DNA of 64,000 nucleotides from CBDDBK01 sp965225715 (GTDB taxonomy: Bacteria; Bacteroidota; Bacteroidia; Cytophagales; Flammeovirgaceae). The notes under the pieces are model-generated. The model was not told where the DNA came from and did no database searches. It saw only the letters and a list, made by a program, of their open reading frames with translations. Positions 15,480-25,222 of this stretch are shown piece after piece (positions within the stretch are counted from its first letter, which is position 1; the number at the start of each line of letters is the position of its first letter). The translations under genes and the position numbers were made by a program. The DNA is taken from assembly GCA_965225715.1 (NCBI GenBank), contig CBDDBK010000002.1:1-64000 (forward strand), given 5' to 3'.

Positions 15480-17342
15480 ATGCTATCTGTTAATAATTTA
15501 TCGAAGAGCTTCGGAAGCCAAACTATTTTTAGTGACATCTCTTTTATTTTAAATCGGCATGAAAAAGTAGGTTTAGTGGGTCGGAATGGATCTGGTAAAT
15601 CAACTCTTTTTAAGTTAATTACCAAAGAAATAGAAGCTGATTCAGGTAATATTAAAATTCCAAAAGACTATAGAATTGGAACATTAGAGCAACATATCAA
15701 GTTCACGAAACAAACAGTTTTAGAAGAATGTGTTCAGGCTTTGAGCCAAGAAGAACAGTATGATCATTATAAAGCCGAAAAAATCCTTTCTGGTTTAGGT
15801 TTTTCAGAAGCCGATTTTCATAAATCTCCTAATGTATTTTCAGGTGGATATCAAATTCGAATTACACTTATTAAAGCTCTTCTCGCTAATCCTAATCTAC
15901 TACTTTTAGATGAGCCAACTAATTATTTAGATATATTGAGTATACGTTGGTTAGGGAATTTTTTGAAAACTTTTGAAGGTGAAATTTTGCTTATTACTCA
16001 TGATTCGTATTTTATGGATAAGGTTATTACCCATACTATGGGTATTAGTCGCGAAAAAATTAGAAAAATAAATGGTAATACTTCAAAATATTATAACCAA
16101 ATTAAGGCAGATGAAGAGGTTTATGAACAAACACGTATCAATCATGAAAAAAAGAAAAAAGATTTGGAACGTTTCATAACGCGTTTTAAAGCCAAAGCCT
16201 CCAAAGCCACTCAAGCCCAATCCAAAATGAAACAATTAGCTAAAATGGGACATTTAGATCAATTAAGTCAAGAACAAGCCATGTCCTTGCGGTTTGAGTT
16301 TACTGCTTGTCCTGGGAAAATACTTTTTAAAGGCGAAAACCTTGCTTTTTCATATTCTAGTAAGAAAGAAGATTTTTTATTTAAAAACCTAACTTTTAAT
16401 ATTTTTAACCAAGACCGAATTGGTATTATTGGTAAAAATGGAAAAGGGAAATCTACTTTGCTAAACTTACTTGCTCAAGTTTTAAAGCCAGTAGAAGGCG
16501 AAATTTCAACCCACCCACTTGTGAAAATAGGCCATTTTGGACAAACAAATATAGAACGTTTACATCCTGAAAATAATGTTATTCAAGAAATAAGCAATAG
16601 TAATCCTGAATTGCCCCAATCAAAAATTAGACAAATTTGCGGAAGTATGATGTTTTCAGATAGTTTAGCCGAAAAAAAGGTCAAAATTCTTTCTGGTGGA
16701 GAACGTAGCAGAATATTAATAGGAAAAATTATAGCTCATCCTACAAATTTACTACTTCTAGATGAACCAACCAACCACCTAGATATGGAGTCTATAAAAG
16801 TTCTTGGAAATGAACTTACTAATTATAAAGGAGCTGTGGTTTTAGTTACTCATAATGAATGGCTTTTAAAAAATTTAATCAATAAATTAATTATTTTTCA
16901 ACAAAATAAAACATTTTATTTTGAAGGAAACTATCAAGAATTTCTGGAAAAAGTGGGCTGGGAAGATGAAAATTTAGATGGAAAAGCTAAACTATACAGT
17001 AAAAAAGGAAAAAAATATAGCTATAAAGAGATAAAACAAAAACGATCTCAAATTACTCAGGAACGCATAGAAAAAACAAAACCTTTAAAAAAAGAAATCA
17101 ACAAAATAGAAAACACTATTCAACAGATAGAATTCAAACTGGAAGCAAAAAATAAACAACTTCTTTTAGTAAGTAGTCAAGAAGGTCGTGGAGAGGAAAT
17201 TAAACAAATTTCTATAGAAATTGGACAGCTCTCTATTGAAATGGAAAAATTATTTGATAAGCTTGAAAAACCTATGCAAAACTTAGACGATATGCAAGCT
17301 AGTTATAAGATTCAATTGGAAGAATTGAAAATCAGGCTTTAA
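15480..17342 (+). CDS. ABC-F family ATP-binding cassette protein
   Basis: This 620-residue soluble protein has two ABC domains and no membrane segments, typical of the ABC-F translation factors (Uup/EttA/YdiF type) that act on the ribosome. Domain 1 has Walker A GRNGSGKST (about 34-42), signature SGGYQIR and Walker B LLLLDEPTNYLD. A basic linker (RFKAKASKATQAQSKMKQL) follows. Domain 2 has GKNGKGKST, LSGGERSR and LLLLDEPTNHLD. The C-terminal ~90 residues form a charged coiled coil, as in Uup. The first signature reads FSGGY rather than LSGGE. A hairpin terminator follows the stop. Confidence 0.93.
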   Translation: MLSVNNLSKSFGSQTIFSDISFILNRHEKVGLVGRNGSGKSTLFKLITKEIEADSGNIKIPKDYRIGTLEQHIKFTKQTVLEECVQALSQEEQYDHYKAEKILSGLGFSEADFHKSPNVFSGGYQIRITLIKALLANPNLLLLDEPTNYLDILSIRWLGNFLKTFEGEILLITHDSYFMDKVITHTMGISREKIRKINGNTSKYYNQIKADEEVYEQTRINHEKKKKDLERFITRFKAKASKATQAQSKMKQLAKMGHLDQLSQEQAMSLRFEFTACPGKILFKGENLAFSYSSKKEDFLFKNLTFNIFNQDRIGIIGKNGKGKSTLLNLLAQVLKPVEGEISTHPLVKIGHFGQTNIERLHPENNVIQEISNSNPELPQSKIRQICGSMMFSDSLAEKKVKILSGGERSRILIGKIIAHPTNLLLLDEPTNHLDMESIKVLGNELTNYKGAVVLVTHNEWLLKNLINKLIIFQQNKTFYFEGNYQEFLEKVGWEDENLDGKAKLYSKKGKKYSYKEIKQKRSQITQERIEKTKPLKKEINKIENTIQQIEFKLEAKNKQLLLVSSQEGRGEEIKQISIEIGQLSIEMEKLFDKLEKPMQNLDDMQASYKIQLEELKIRL

Positions 17343-17373
17343 ACTTTTGAGTTTTTAAAAACCTCAAAAGTTT
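17341..17373. terminator. Bidirectional hairpin terminator between ABC-F gene and dnaB
   Basis: A perfect 11-bp inverted repeat, AAACTTTTGAG with CTCAAAAGTTT, has the loop TTTTTAAAAAC, which can itself extend the pairing. It lies between convergent stop codons. Confidence 0.8.
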
Positions 17374-17392
17374 AGTACTGAGGTTATTTTAT

Positions 17393-18949
17393 TTAAAAAG
17401 GAGGCTCTTCTTCTAAATTATCTTGGTTCATACGACTGCTTTTAGTCACTGTTTCAGGAGTATTCGAAGAATGATCAAAGTTTGATTGAGGTGGTAAATT
17501 CATAGCTTCACTTGGATTCCAGTCTAAAAATTTGGTATAATCTCCAATAAACCTTAATTTTACGGTATCGAGGCTTCCATGCCGATTTTTTCCGATGATC
17601 ATTTCTGCTACTTCCTTGGTAGGTTCACCTTCTTCATTTTCGGTAAGTCCATAATATTCAGGTCGATAAATAAACATAACCATATCGGCGTCTTGTTCTA
17701 TAGAGCCACTTTCTCGTAAATCAGAAAGTTGAGGTTTTTTACTTCCACCTCTCGTCTCTACACTTCTATTAAGCTGTGAAAGTGCTATAACTGCAACATC
17801 TAATTCTTTAGCAATTTGTTTTAATGTTCTAGAAATATAAGCAATATCTTGTTCCCTATTACCCAGCTTTTGGCCCGCAGCATCATTAGTCATCAATTGT
17901 AAATAATCAATAATGATGAGTTCTATATTATGTTGATTTTTAAGTCTTCGACATTTTGCTCTTAATTCAAGAATAGAAAGGGCTGGTGTATCGTCAATAA
18001 AAATAGGCGAATGTTGTAGTGTATCTGTTTCTTGAAAAAGAATTTCCCATTCAGCTTGATCAAACTTAGCATTTCTAAACTTTTGACTTGATATTTCACA
18101 TTCAGCTGAAATCATACGTTTAACTAATTGAGAAACAGACATTTCTAAAGAAAAAATAGCAACAGGTTTTTTAAATTCTACTGCTGCATTACGCATTGAT
18201 GAAAGTATAAATGCCGTTTTACCCATACCGGGACGAGCTGCAATAATAATTAAATCAGATTTTTGCCAGCCTGTTGTTACCCTATCTAAAGTTGTGAAAC
18301 CTGTAGGAATTCCTAAGATTTGATTTTCTGCTTTCCTCATTTCCTGAAGCTCTTTAAGGGTCGTCTTAATACTATCGCCTATTTTTTCATAATTTTTTTT
18401 TATATTGAGTTCAGATAAATCAAAAAGATTTTGTTGTGCTTTATCAAGCAATTCAAAAGCATCTTGTTGATGGTCTTGCGCATTCGCCATATTTTGAGCG
18501 GCAAAATCTAATATTTTGCGCTTAATAAATAGTTCAGCAAGTATCAAGTAATGGGTTTCTACATTTGCTGTTGAATTAATAGAAAAAGTTAAATCTGTAA
18601 CCTTTATACCACCACCAATAAGTTCTAAAGTAGCATCTTTTTTGAGTTGTTCTATGACGGTAAAAGTATCTATTCCTTGACCCTGAGTAAAAAGATGTTT
18701 AACAGCTTTAAAAATATATTTATGGGCTTCTAGGTCAAATAATTCAAGGTGAACTTTATCAATAAATTCTACAATAACTTCTCGCTCTAACATTAAAGCG
18801 CCCAAGAGACGAGCTTCCATTTCATGATTACAAGGGCGTCGTTCAACTAATCCAGTAGAAGCTAAGGCTTGCATATATTTTGCCTCGTTTAAACGAATAC
18901 TTGTATTAGCATAATTTTTATTACTTTGTTTAATATTAATCATATTCAA
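17393..18949 (-). CDS. dnaB: Replicative DNA helicase DnaB
   Basis: This 518-residue hexameric helicase unwinds DNA at the replication fork. The N-terminal domain starts near residue 40 (HEMEARLLGALMLE) and is followed by the linker. The RecA-like core (from about 210) has Walker A ARPGMGKTA, Walker B IIIDYLQLM, SQLNRSVETRGGSKKPQLSD and LRESGSIEQDADMVMFIYRPEYY. The short Asn/Pro-rich tail ends NLEEEPPF. It has full length with no intein. It is convergent with the ABC-F gene. Confidence 0.97.
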   Translation of the reverse strand: MNMINIKQSNKNYANTSIRLNEAKYMQALASTGLVERRPCNHEMEARLLGALMLEREVIVEFIDKVHLELFDLEAHKYIFKAVKHLFTQGQGIDTFTVIEQLKKDATLELIGGGIKVTDLTFSINSTANVETHYLILAELFIKRKILDFAAQNMANAQDHQQDAFELLDKAQQNLFDLSELNIKKNYEKIGDSIKTTLKELQEMRKAENQILGIPTGFTTLDRVTTGWQKSDLIIIAARPGMGKTAFILSSMRNAAVEFKKPVAIFSLEMSVSQLVKRMISAECEISSQKFRNAKFDQAEWEILFQETDTLQHSPIFIDDTPALSILELRAKCRRLKNQHNIELIIIDYLQLMTNDAAGQKLGNREQDIAYISRTLKQIAKELDVAVIALSQLNRSVETRGGSKKPQLSDLRESGSIEQDADMVMFIYRPEYYGLTENEEGEPTKEVAEMIIGKNRHGSLDTVKLRFIGDYTKFLDWNPSEAMNLPPQSNFDHSSNTPETVTKSSRMNQDNLEEEPPF

Positions 18950-19334
18950 TACTTAAAACAGTGGAGGTATAGAAGCCATTTTTATTACTTATTTGCATTA
19001 TATAAATTTATAATTATATAAACAAATCATCAAATTTGGCATCTTTTTATAAATGCTTTATTTATAATTGAATAGCTATTAAAAAAAATATATAAAAAAC
19101 AAGTATTTTTAATAGGATAAGCTAAAAAATGTAGTGTATTGATAATCAAATAATTAAATAAATAAAATTGATAATCAAACCTTTAGGATTAATAAAAAAA
19201 TAGATGATTTAGAATCTAAGTTCATTATAATGATATATTATGTTTATATACTCAGGTTACTTGAAAAAGAGAGTTTTTCGGATTCTAACCTATTGGTATT
19301 GAAACTTAACGTTTCGCAAAATAAAATAGCTTTG
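18950..19334. other. Repeat-bearing intergenic region
   Basis: This very AT-rich gap lies upstream of dnaB. It contains two TTGATAATCAA motifs 30 bases apart (19138-19178) and most of hairpin repeat copy B. No coding frame was found. Confidence 0.5.
19138..19178 (-). repeat. Paired TTGATAATCAA motifs
   Basis: Two direct copies of TTGATAATCAAA occur about 30 bases apart, in the same family as the motifs at 988, 44250 and 15111. Such spacing could suit a protein-binding site, but this is inference. Confidence 0.5.
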
Positions 19335-19340
19335 CTATAA
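19245..19340 (+). repeat. 95-bp three-hairpin dispersed repeat, copy B
   Basis: It is nearly identical to copy A (846-940), with a change in the loop of hairpin 1. It overlaps the stop codon of the aspartyl-protease gene: the TAG of that gene comes from the TATAGC hairpin at the repeat's edge. Confidence 0.8.
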
Positions 19341-20561
19341 AGTAAAAGCATTTAGGATAATACGTTTTTTTAGAAGAGTACCATCTCTCAAAATAGTTAG
19401 GTTTACTTTTTTATTTTTTCTTTTTAAAATTTTATATATTTCAGAAAAAGATAATGTAAATGTTTCATGATTATTAATTTCAAGGATATAATCATTTTTA
19501 AATAATCCTGCTTTTTCAGCGGGTGAGTTTTTGGTAATATAACTGATATAGTATACAGGTGGCATAGTAAGTTGCTTTTTTAAGACAATACCACTTTGGT
19601 TTAAAGTAAATGGCATTTTAAAATAATGATTTTTTTTTAGGTATATTTTTTTACCCGCATAATCTAAAATAAGTTTAAATCGTCTGGTTAATCCTCCTCC
19701 AATGCTTCCATTCCTATTGTGGTCTATAGCACTAAATACTGATAATTGATCTGGAAAATCTGTAACTACATTCTTAAAGTTATAACCTGCAATATTAAAT
19801 GTTTTGATTCGAGAGATATAACCTTCTAAATCTCCTACCAAGCCGAAGCCTAAAAAAGCATTTATTTTATTTTGAGGCAATATAATCTTATCATTACTAA
19901 ATGTATATAAGGCTATATTATGCCCTCCTCCAATATCAATTAATAATTTAACGTTTAAGGTAGAATTATCAACTTGCTGGATAAGGGTTTGAATGTAAGG
20001 TTTGTAATTCTCAATACTTATATCTAAGCTATTCCATTTTTTATATTTATTTTGGCGTTTATAAAAAAAAGCATGTTTATAAAAAGATATTCGTTGGTTA
20101 TGATAATTAATTTTAACTACAAAATCCTTTAATAAATCATAACCAACTAAGCCATTGATTCGAATACCCAAGCTGGGTGATAGTGTAATCTGATGTCCAA
20201 CAATGGAGAGAATATTTATATGAATTCCTTCTATACCGGGTAAACTAATTTGGTTATTTGAAGAAAGTTTTGCTTTAATTGTGTCAGAACCACCTAAACC
20301 TAAAATATTTACATAGCCATTATACCGAATAGAAATATTGTTTTCAGGAAAAGTTTCTGTTAGGATAGTTGTTTTGACACCCGTATCTAATAAAAAACGT
20401 AAGGTATCCGAATTGTTAATTTGTAACTTGATTACAATCAAATTATTGATGATATCTATAGGAAAAGTAATATGATTTCGATTCTTATTTTTAAAGTGGA
20501 ATTGGGCAGAAGTATTAAAAAATACAATATAAAAAATGAGTATGAAGCTAATTTTATACAT
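19335..20561 (-). CDS. Secreted retropepsin-like aspartyl protease with PDZ domain
   Basis: The 408-residue protein has a signal peptide (MYKISFILIFYIVFFNTSAQ). Two aspartyl-protease lobes follow: FLLDTGVKTT (Asp-Thr-Gly, about residue 58) and LLIDIGGGHNIAL (Asp-Ile-Gly, about 207). A C-terminal PDZ-like domain (about 320-400) contains ISYITKNSPAEKAGLFKNDYI. This arrangement is common in Bacteroidota periplasmic proteases, and the PDZ part probably binds substrate C-termini. The last coding bases run into hairpin repeat copy B. It is a single-gene unit. Confidence 0.85.
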   Translation of the reverse strand: MYKISFILIFYIVFFNTSAQFHFKNKNRNHITFPIDIINNLIVIKLQINNSDTLRFLLDTGVKTTILTETFPENNISIRYNGYVNILGLGGSDTIKAKLSSNNQISLPGIEGIHINILSIVGHQITLSPSLGIRINGLVGYDLLKDFVVKINYHNQRISFYKHAFFYKRQNKYKKWNSLDISIENYKPYIQTLIQQVDNSTLNVKLLIDIGGGHNIALYTFSNDKIILPQNKINAFLGFGLVGDLEGYISRIKTFNIAGYNFKNVVTDFPDQLSVFSAIDHNRNGSIGGGLTRRFKLILDYAGKKIYLKKNHYFKMPFTLNQSGIVLKKQLTMPPVYYISYITKNSPAEKAGLFKNDYILEINNHETFTLSFSEIYKILKRKNKKVNLTILRDGTLLKKRIILNAFTL

Positions 20562-20914
20562 AGTATCTGTTAGTCATTTTATAAAGCCTAATAAAAATAT
20601 TATAAAGGTTCTAATTTATTTAAAAAAAATATTTGGTAAAATACTAAGGTAACAAAAACTTGATAAAAATACACTATTAATGATAAATTATAAAAGTTAA
20701 AATACTGAAAATCAATAAAATAAGAAAGTTTTATAAAAATTTTTATAGTCAAATAATCGTAAAAAATTATTGAACTATTGAAGATAAAGTATTTAGAATT
20801 TCTGTAAGAAAATCATGTAGAAGTATCGTTTTCTTTTGTTTGTAGCCTTCATTTTGTTTAATATTGCTGTTAAACTATACTAGAAAATTATACTATTGGC
20901 TTATTTTATAACTT
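20562..20914. other. Divergent intergenic region
   Basis: This AT-rich gap lies between the divergent aspartyl-protease gene and clpS and should carry both promoters. No clear TAnnTTTG box at suitable spacing, hairpin or coding frame was found. Confidence 0.4.
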
Positions 20915-21226
20915 ATGATTACTTTTAACAAGCCTCAAAAAGAGAAAAATATCAATATTCTAAGCAGAGAAACAGAAAAGCTTAGTAGAGGCAATACCCA
21001 TAGCTTGGTTGTTTTTAATGATGATATCAATACTTTTGAGCATGTCATCAATACTTTAGTACATATTTGTAAACATAGTCCTGAACAAGCTGAGCAATGT
21101 GCTATGATCATTCACTATAAAGGTAAATATGCAGTTAAGGAAGGCTCTTACAAAGACTTAGCTAATATGTGCCAAGGCATTTCGGATAGAGGTATTTCGG
21201 CTGAGGTTTGTGAAATGACTGTTTAA
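20915..21226 (+). CDS. clpS: ATP-dependent Clp protease adaptor ClpS
   Basis: This 103-residue adaptor binds N-degron substrates and passes them to the Clp protease. The family core is clear: SLVVFNDDINTFEHVINTLV, then CKHSPEQAEQCAMIIHYKGK, and SDRGISAEV at the C-terminus. The N-terminal ~30 residues are the flexible extension. Gene-length and motif match are good. The following region is decayed. Confidence 0.93.
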   Translation: MITFNKPQKEKNINILSRETEKLSRGNTHSLVVFNDDINTFEHVINTLVHICKHSPEQAEQCAMIIHYKGKYAVKEGSYKDLANMCQGISDRGISAEVCEMTV

Positions 21227-21283
21227 AAAACTATTCTTATTTTCAAATAACATGACTCAGCTGGCCAACAAACAAATATAAAT

Positions 21284-21568
21284 ATGTTGAAAAATTTACT
21301 GAACTTATTGGGTCTCATACAAAAAAGATTTGGTTTATTAATCTTAATTTACTTTCTCTTTCTGTTTTGCATTTTGCATGCTTAGGCACAAGTTTATTCT
21401 CCTCAAGTAGATTGGTTATTAAAAGTGGATCATTCCGGCAAATTACAATGGGATAAAATTTTTAAAATCAGTGATATAACCACTAAACTAATTCAAACCT
21501 CTGACGGAGGATATATGCTTGCTGGTAAGTGTCCATTTCAAAACCCTTGTTTAATTAAATTGAAATAA
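21284..21568 (+). pseudogene. Remnant of a secreted repeat protein with in-frame stop
   Basis: From ATG 21284 the frame encodes a hydrophobic leader (LLILIYFLFLFCILHA), then TAG at 21383-21385, then AQVYSPQVDWLLKVDHSG. It continues with WDKIF and QTSDGGYMLAGKC before a stop at 21566. The second part matches the KxDxxGxxxWDKxF...QTSDGGYLLAG pattern of Bacteroidota secreted beta-propeller-like proteins. With a premature stop right at the signal cleavage point and only one repeat, it is clearly a remnant. Confidence 0.7.
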
Positions 21569-21594
21569 CAGAGATACTACTTTATTACAGGAAA

Positions 21595-21825
21595 ATGAAA
21601 TCAATCACAATTCACACAGAAACAAACGAAACCTCTCAGTTATTTAAACAGTTAGCCGCTAGGATGGGGCTTAGCTTTCGAGAATCATTTACAGAAGATG
21701 AAGGAAAAAAAGTCGCTGACAACATTCACCATAGACGGCGCTGGGCAGGAAGTATATCTAAAGCTACTGGACAAAAAATGTTGAAACAACTTAAAGACAG
21801 TCGCAACGAATGGAATCGTATTTGA
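21595..21825 (+). CDS. Putative antitoxin of a VapBC-like pair
   Basis: This 76-residue small protein (MKSITIHTETNETSQLFKQL...) is followed immediately, with a 16-base overlap, by a PIN-domain toxin fragment. The size, gene order and C-terminal basic segment (TGQKMLKQLKDSRNEWNR) fit an antitoxin, but the family is not one I can name. It may now be an orphan, since its toxin is truncated. Confidence 0.55.
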   Translation: MKSITIHTETNETSQLFKQLAARMGLSFRESFTEDEGKKVADNIHHRRRWAGSISKATGQKMLKQLKDSRNEWNRI

Positions 21826-21959
21826 TAGATACCAATACGGTAATTGAGTTTTTGGATGACACATTACCATCATCTGGAAGCAAATGGTTACAAAATATTG
21901 TAAACCAAAACTGTCATTATATTTCGGTCATTAATCAAATTACTTTCATCGAGATTTAG
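21810..21959 (+). pseudogene. Truncated VapC-like PIN-domain toxin
   Basis: The 49-residue frame starts MESYLIDTNTVIEFLDD, which contains the first catalytic Asp of PIN nucleases (LIDTN). It continues through HYISVINQITFIEI and then stops. A full PIN domain needs ~130 residues with three more acidic positions, so this is a dead fragment. Its end overlaps the last bases of metH on the other strand. Confidence 0.7.
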
Positions 21960-24673
21960 GCTTCATAATTTAAAATACTTTTCAACCATTTTTCAATCTC
22001 TGGGATAGTTTTATTTTTGCGTTTTGCATAAGATTCTATTTGGTCTTTTTCTATCTTTCCTGTTGTAAAATATTTAGAATCAGGGTGAGAAAAATACCAA
22101 CCACTTACTGAAGCGGCAGGATACATAGCAAAGTTTTCAGTTAAATAAATACCTGTATTTTTTTCTACTTCTAATAAATTAAATAACGTTTCTTTTTCTA
22201 AATGGTCTGGACAAGCTGGGTAGCCCGGAGCAGGTCTAATGCCTTGATACTTTTCAGCTATCAAAGATTGGTTATCAAGTTTTTCTTCTGGTTGATATTT
22301 CCAAAGTTCTGTACGAACTTTTTTGTGCATAAGCTCTGTAAAAGCTTCAGCCAAACGATCTGCTAGAGATTTTATTAATATAGATTTATAATCATCTTTT
22401 TCTTTTTCATATTTTATCAACGATTTTTCTATATCTAAACCTGTCGTTATTGCAAATGCGCCAATATAATCAATTTTCCCACTTGACTTAGGTGCAATAA
22501 AATCACTCAAACATATATTTGGGATATTCTTTGCTTTTCTACTTTGTTGGCGTAAATGGTGTACTGTCTCAATAATTTTTTCTGAATCAATTTTATTGTT
22601 TTTATAATCATATAAAATAATATCATCACCTATACTATTACAAGGGAAAAAACCAACTACTGCGTGAGCAGTTAATAATTTTTGAACTATAATTTCTTTT
22701 AAAAGAATTTGGGCATCCTTGTATAAATTAGTTGCTTCCTCTCCTAATAGCTTATCATTCAAAATATTAGGAAATTTCCCTGCTAAGCTCCAAGTTTGAA
22801 AAAAAGGTGTCCAGTCAATATAATTTGAAATTTCAGTTAAGGAATAGTTTTTAAAGACTTTAACACCCAAAAAAGTTGGCTTCGGTATTAAAGTTTTCAA
22901 CCAGTCAATCTGAATTTTATTTTTTCTGGCTTCTAATAATGAAATTTTATTTTTATTTTTCTTTTTATGGGCGTAAGTTTCTCTCAGTTTGACATATTCA
23001 TTTTTATAATTCTGTTTATTTTTTTCTTTAACATGCGCATCCGAATGCAATAAACCACTAACAATAGGTACACTTTTAGAAGCATCTAAAACATGAACTA
23101 CAGAACCTTCATATTCAGGTTCTATTTTAACAGCAGTATGAATTCTCGATGTTGTAGCACCTCCGATAAGAAGTGGGATTGACATATTACTTCTTTTCAT
23201 TTCTTTAGCCAGATTAATCATTTCATCTAAAGAAGGTGTGATCAAACCACTGAGTCCAACAACGTCTACCGATTCTTTTAGAGCTGTTTCAATGATCTTT
23301 TGAGCTGGTACCATGACTCCTAAATCTATAATTTCAAAATTATTACAAGCCAAGACTACTCCTACAATATTTTTACCTATATCATGAACATCACCTTTAA
23401 CAGTAGCGAGCAAAATTTTACCTTGATTGGATTTAGAATTTGGATTAGCTTCTTTTTCTTTTTCTAAATAGGGTAATAAATAGGCAACAGCTTTTTTCAT
23501 GACTCTTGCACTTTTAACAACCTGAGGTAAAAACATTTTCCCTTTTCCAAATAAATCACCTACTACACCCATACCTACCATTAAAGGACCTTCTATTACC
23601 TTGAGTGCATATTTATATTTTTGGTATATTTCTAAAGTATCCTCTTCTATATGTTCTATAATTCCTTTTATAAGTGCATATTTTAAACGCTCTTCTACAG
23701 ATTCTTTTCGCCATTCTTGAGTCTTTTTTTCTATTTTTTTGCCTTTAATATTATTTTGGTCGATATAATCTAAAAGGCGTTCTGTAGAATTTGATCTTCT
23801 GTTTAGGAGAACATCTTCTATTAAGTTTAATAGATCTTTAGGGATTTCTTCATATATTTCTAACATTGTAGGATTAACAATACCCATGTCCATGCCATGC
23901 TGGATAGCATGATATAAAAAAGCTGTGTGCATGGCTTCACGAACAAGATTATTTCCTCGAAAGGAAAAAGAAACATTACTTACACCTCCACTGACATAAG
24001 CACCTTTGAGGTTTTCTTTTATCCATTTTGTCGCCTTAAAAAAATCTAAAGCATAATTGTTATGTTCCTCTATTCCTGTTCCTACGGGGAAAATATTTGG
24101 ATCAAAAATAATATCTTGAGCAGGAAAGTTGATTTTATCAACAAGTAAATAATATGACCTTTTACAAATATCAATGCGTCTTTGGTAAGAATCAGCTTGC
24201 CCTTTTTCATCAAAAGCCATAACAATTGCTGAAGCACCATAACGTCTAATTTTTTTAGCTTGTTCAAGAAATAAATCTTCACCTTCTTTTAGAGATATGG
24301 AATTGACTATGCTTTTACCTTGTACAACTTTTAACCCTGCTTCAATGACTTCCCATTTTGAAGAGTCAATCATGATAGGGATACGAGAAATAGTAGGCTC
24401 AGTAGCAATAAGGTTTAAAAAAATAGTCATTACCTTTTGACTATCTATCATTGCCTCATCCATGTTTATATCAATGATTTGGGCACCACCTTCTACTTGG
24501 TCTCTAGCTACTTCCAAAGCATCTTCATATCTTTCGGTTTTAATGAGGTTTAGAAAACGCTTTGAACCTGTAACATTAGTTCGCTCACCTACATTTATAA
24601 AATTTAAATCTTTAGTAAGAATTAAGGGCTCTAAACCACTTAACATCAATGGAGAAATATCTCTTTCTGACAC
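21956..24673 (-). CDS. metH: Cobalamin-dependent methionine synthase, large subunit without homocysteine domain
   Basis: The protein has 905 residues instead of ~1230. It starts at the pterin domain (LNFINVGERTNVTGSKRF, near residue 25; DGGAxIID-like GGAQIIDINMDE). The cap region and B12 domain follow, with the axial-histidine motif DVHDIGKN (about 430) and GLSGLITPS. The S-adenosylmethionine reactivation domain ends it (RPAPGYPACPDH near 810, SGWYFSHPDSKYF). The zinc/homocysteine-binding N-terminal module is absent and no such gene is next to it. In Bacteroidota this module is commonly encoded separately. The enzyme regenerates methionine from methyl-tetrahydrofolate. Confidence 0.94.
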   Translation of the reverse strand: MSERDISPLMLSGLEPLILTKDLNFINVGERTNVTGSKRFLNLIKTERYEDALEVARDQVEGGAQIIDINMDEAMIDSQKVMTIFLNLIATEPTISRIPIMIDSSKWEVIEAGLKVVQGKSIVNSISLKEGEDLFLEQAKKIRRYGASAIVMAFDEKGQADSYQRRIDICKRSYYLLVDKINFPAQDIIFDPNIFPVGTGIEEHNNYALDFFKATKWIKENLKGAYVSGGVSNVSFSFRGNNLVREAMHTAFLYHAIQHGMDMGIVNPTMLEIYEEIPKDLLNLIEDVLLNRRSNSTERLLDYIDQNNIKGKKIEKKTQEWRKESVEERLKYALIKGIIEHIEEDTLEIYQKYKYALKVIEGPLMVGMGVVGDLFGKGKMFLPQVVKSARVMKKAVAYLLPYLEKEKEANPNSKSNQGKILLATVKGDVHDIGKNIVGVVLACNNFEIIDLGVMVPAQKIIETALKESVDVVGLSGLITPSLDEMINLAKEMKRSNMSIPLLIGGATTSRIHTAVKIEPEYEGSVVHVLDASKSVPIVSGLLHSDAHVKEKNKQNYKNEYVKLRETYAHKKKNKNKISLLEARKNKIQIDWLKTLIPKPTFLGVKVFKNYSLTEISNYIDWTPFFQTWSLAGKFPNILNDKLLGEEATNLYKDAQILLKEIIVQKLLTAHAVVGFFPCNSIGDDIILYDYKNNKIDSEKIIETVHHLRQQSRKAKNIPNICLSDFIAPKSSGKIDYIGAFAITTGLDIEKSLIKYEKEKDDYKSILIKSLADRLAEAFTELMHKKVRTELWKYQPEEKLDNQSLIAEKYQGIRPAPGYPACPDHLEKETLFNLLEVEKNTGIYLTENFAMYPAASVSGWYFSHPDSKYFTTGKIEKDQIESYAKRKNKTIPEIEKWLKSILNYEA

Positions 24674-24748
24674 CTATTAATATTTTTAAGTAGCTTTTAT
24701 ACAGCTGTTAGGGAAATAGCTGCATATATTAAAACATTCTAATTGTGA

Positions 24749-25222
24749 TTATTTCTCTTTCTGTTTTACATTTGTTCTAATTGATACAAACGATGACCCA
24801 TTTTTTACATTAGCATTTATAGTTATTCGTTTATTTTGAACACCTACTTTTCCTGTACTATTAAATTTAACTAAAATTTCACCTGCCTCCCCTGGTGCAA
24901 TAGGTTCTTTGGTATATTGAGGAGTTGTACAACCACAAGTAACATGCGTATTAGTAATAATAAGTGGAATAGAACCTGTATTGGTAAATTTAAAAACATG
25001 CTCAACTATTTCACCTTGAGTAATATCTCCAAAATCAAAAAATTCTTTTTCAAAAGAAAATGCAGCTAAATTAGGATCAGTTTTTTCCTGTTTAGGTATA
25101 TTTTCATGTAAAGCAGCTTCATTTTTAGCAAGTCTTTGATTTGTATTCTTTTTATTTGAACAAGTTACTAATAGAAAGAAAGAAGCTATAATAAACGGAA
25201 TATATGACTTTATAAAATTCAT
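24749..25222 (-). CDS. DUF1573 domain lipoprotein
   Basis: This lipoprotein of 157 residues starts from the Met at 25222 (MNFIKSYIPFIIASFFLLVTC), which gives a proper lipobox ending in Cys. An upstream Met at 25300 would bury the signal peptide and is unlikely. The DUF1573 immunoglobulin-like domain is evident in FDFGDITQGEIVEHVFKFTN and then GSIPLIITNTHVTCGCTTPQ, PIAPGEAGEI and KFNSTGKVG. The function is unknown; it is common in Bacteroidota envelopes. It lies between metH and a YtxH gene on the same strand. Confidence 0.87.
   Translation of the reverse strand: MNFIKSYIPFIIASFFLLVTCSNKKNTNQRLAKNEAALHENIPKQEKTDPNLAAFSFEKEFFDFGDITQGEIVEHVFKFTNTGSIPLIITNTHVTCGCTTPQYTKEPIAPGEAGEILVKFNSTGKVGVQNKRITINANVKNGSSFVSIRTNVKQKEK

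Noticed and set aside
24082..24282. Short frames inside metH, parE, gpsA and other long genes
   Set aside because: All lie within well-recognised genes in other phases and show no independent features.
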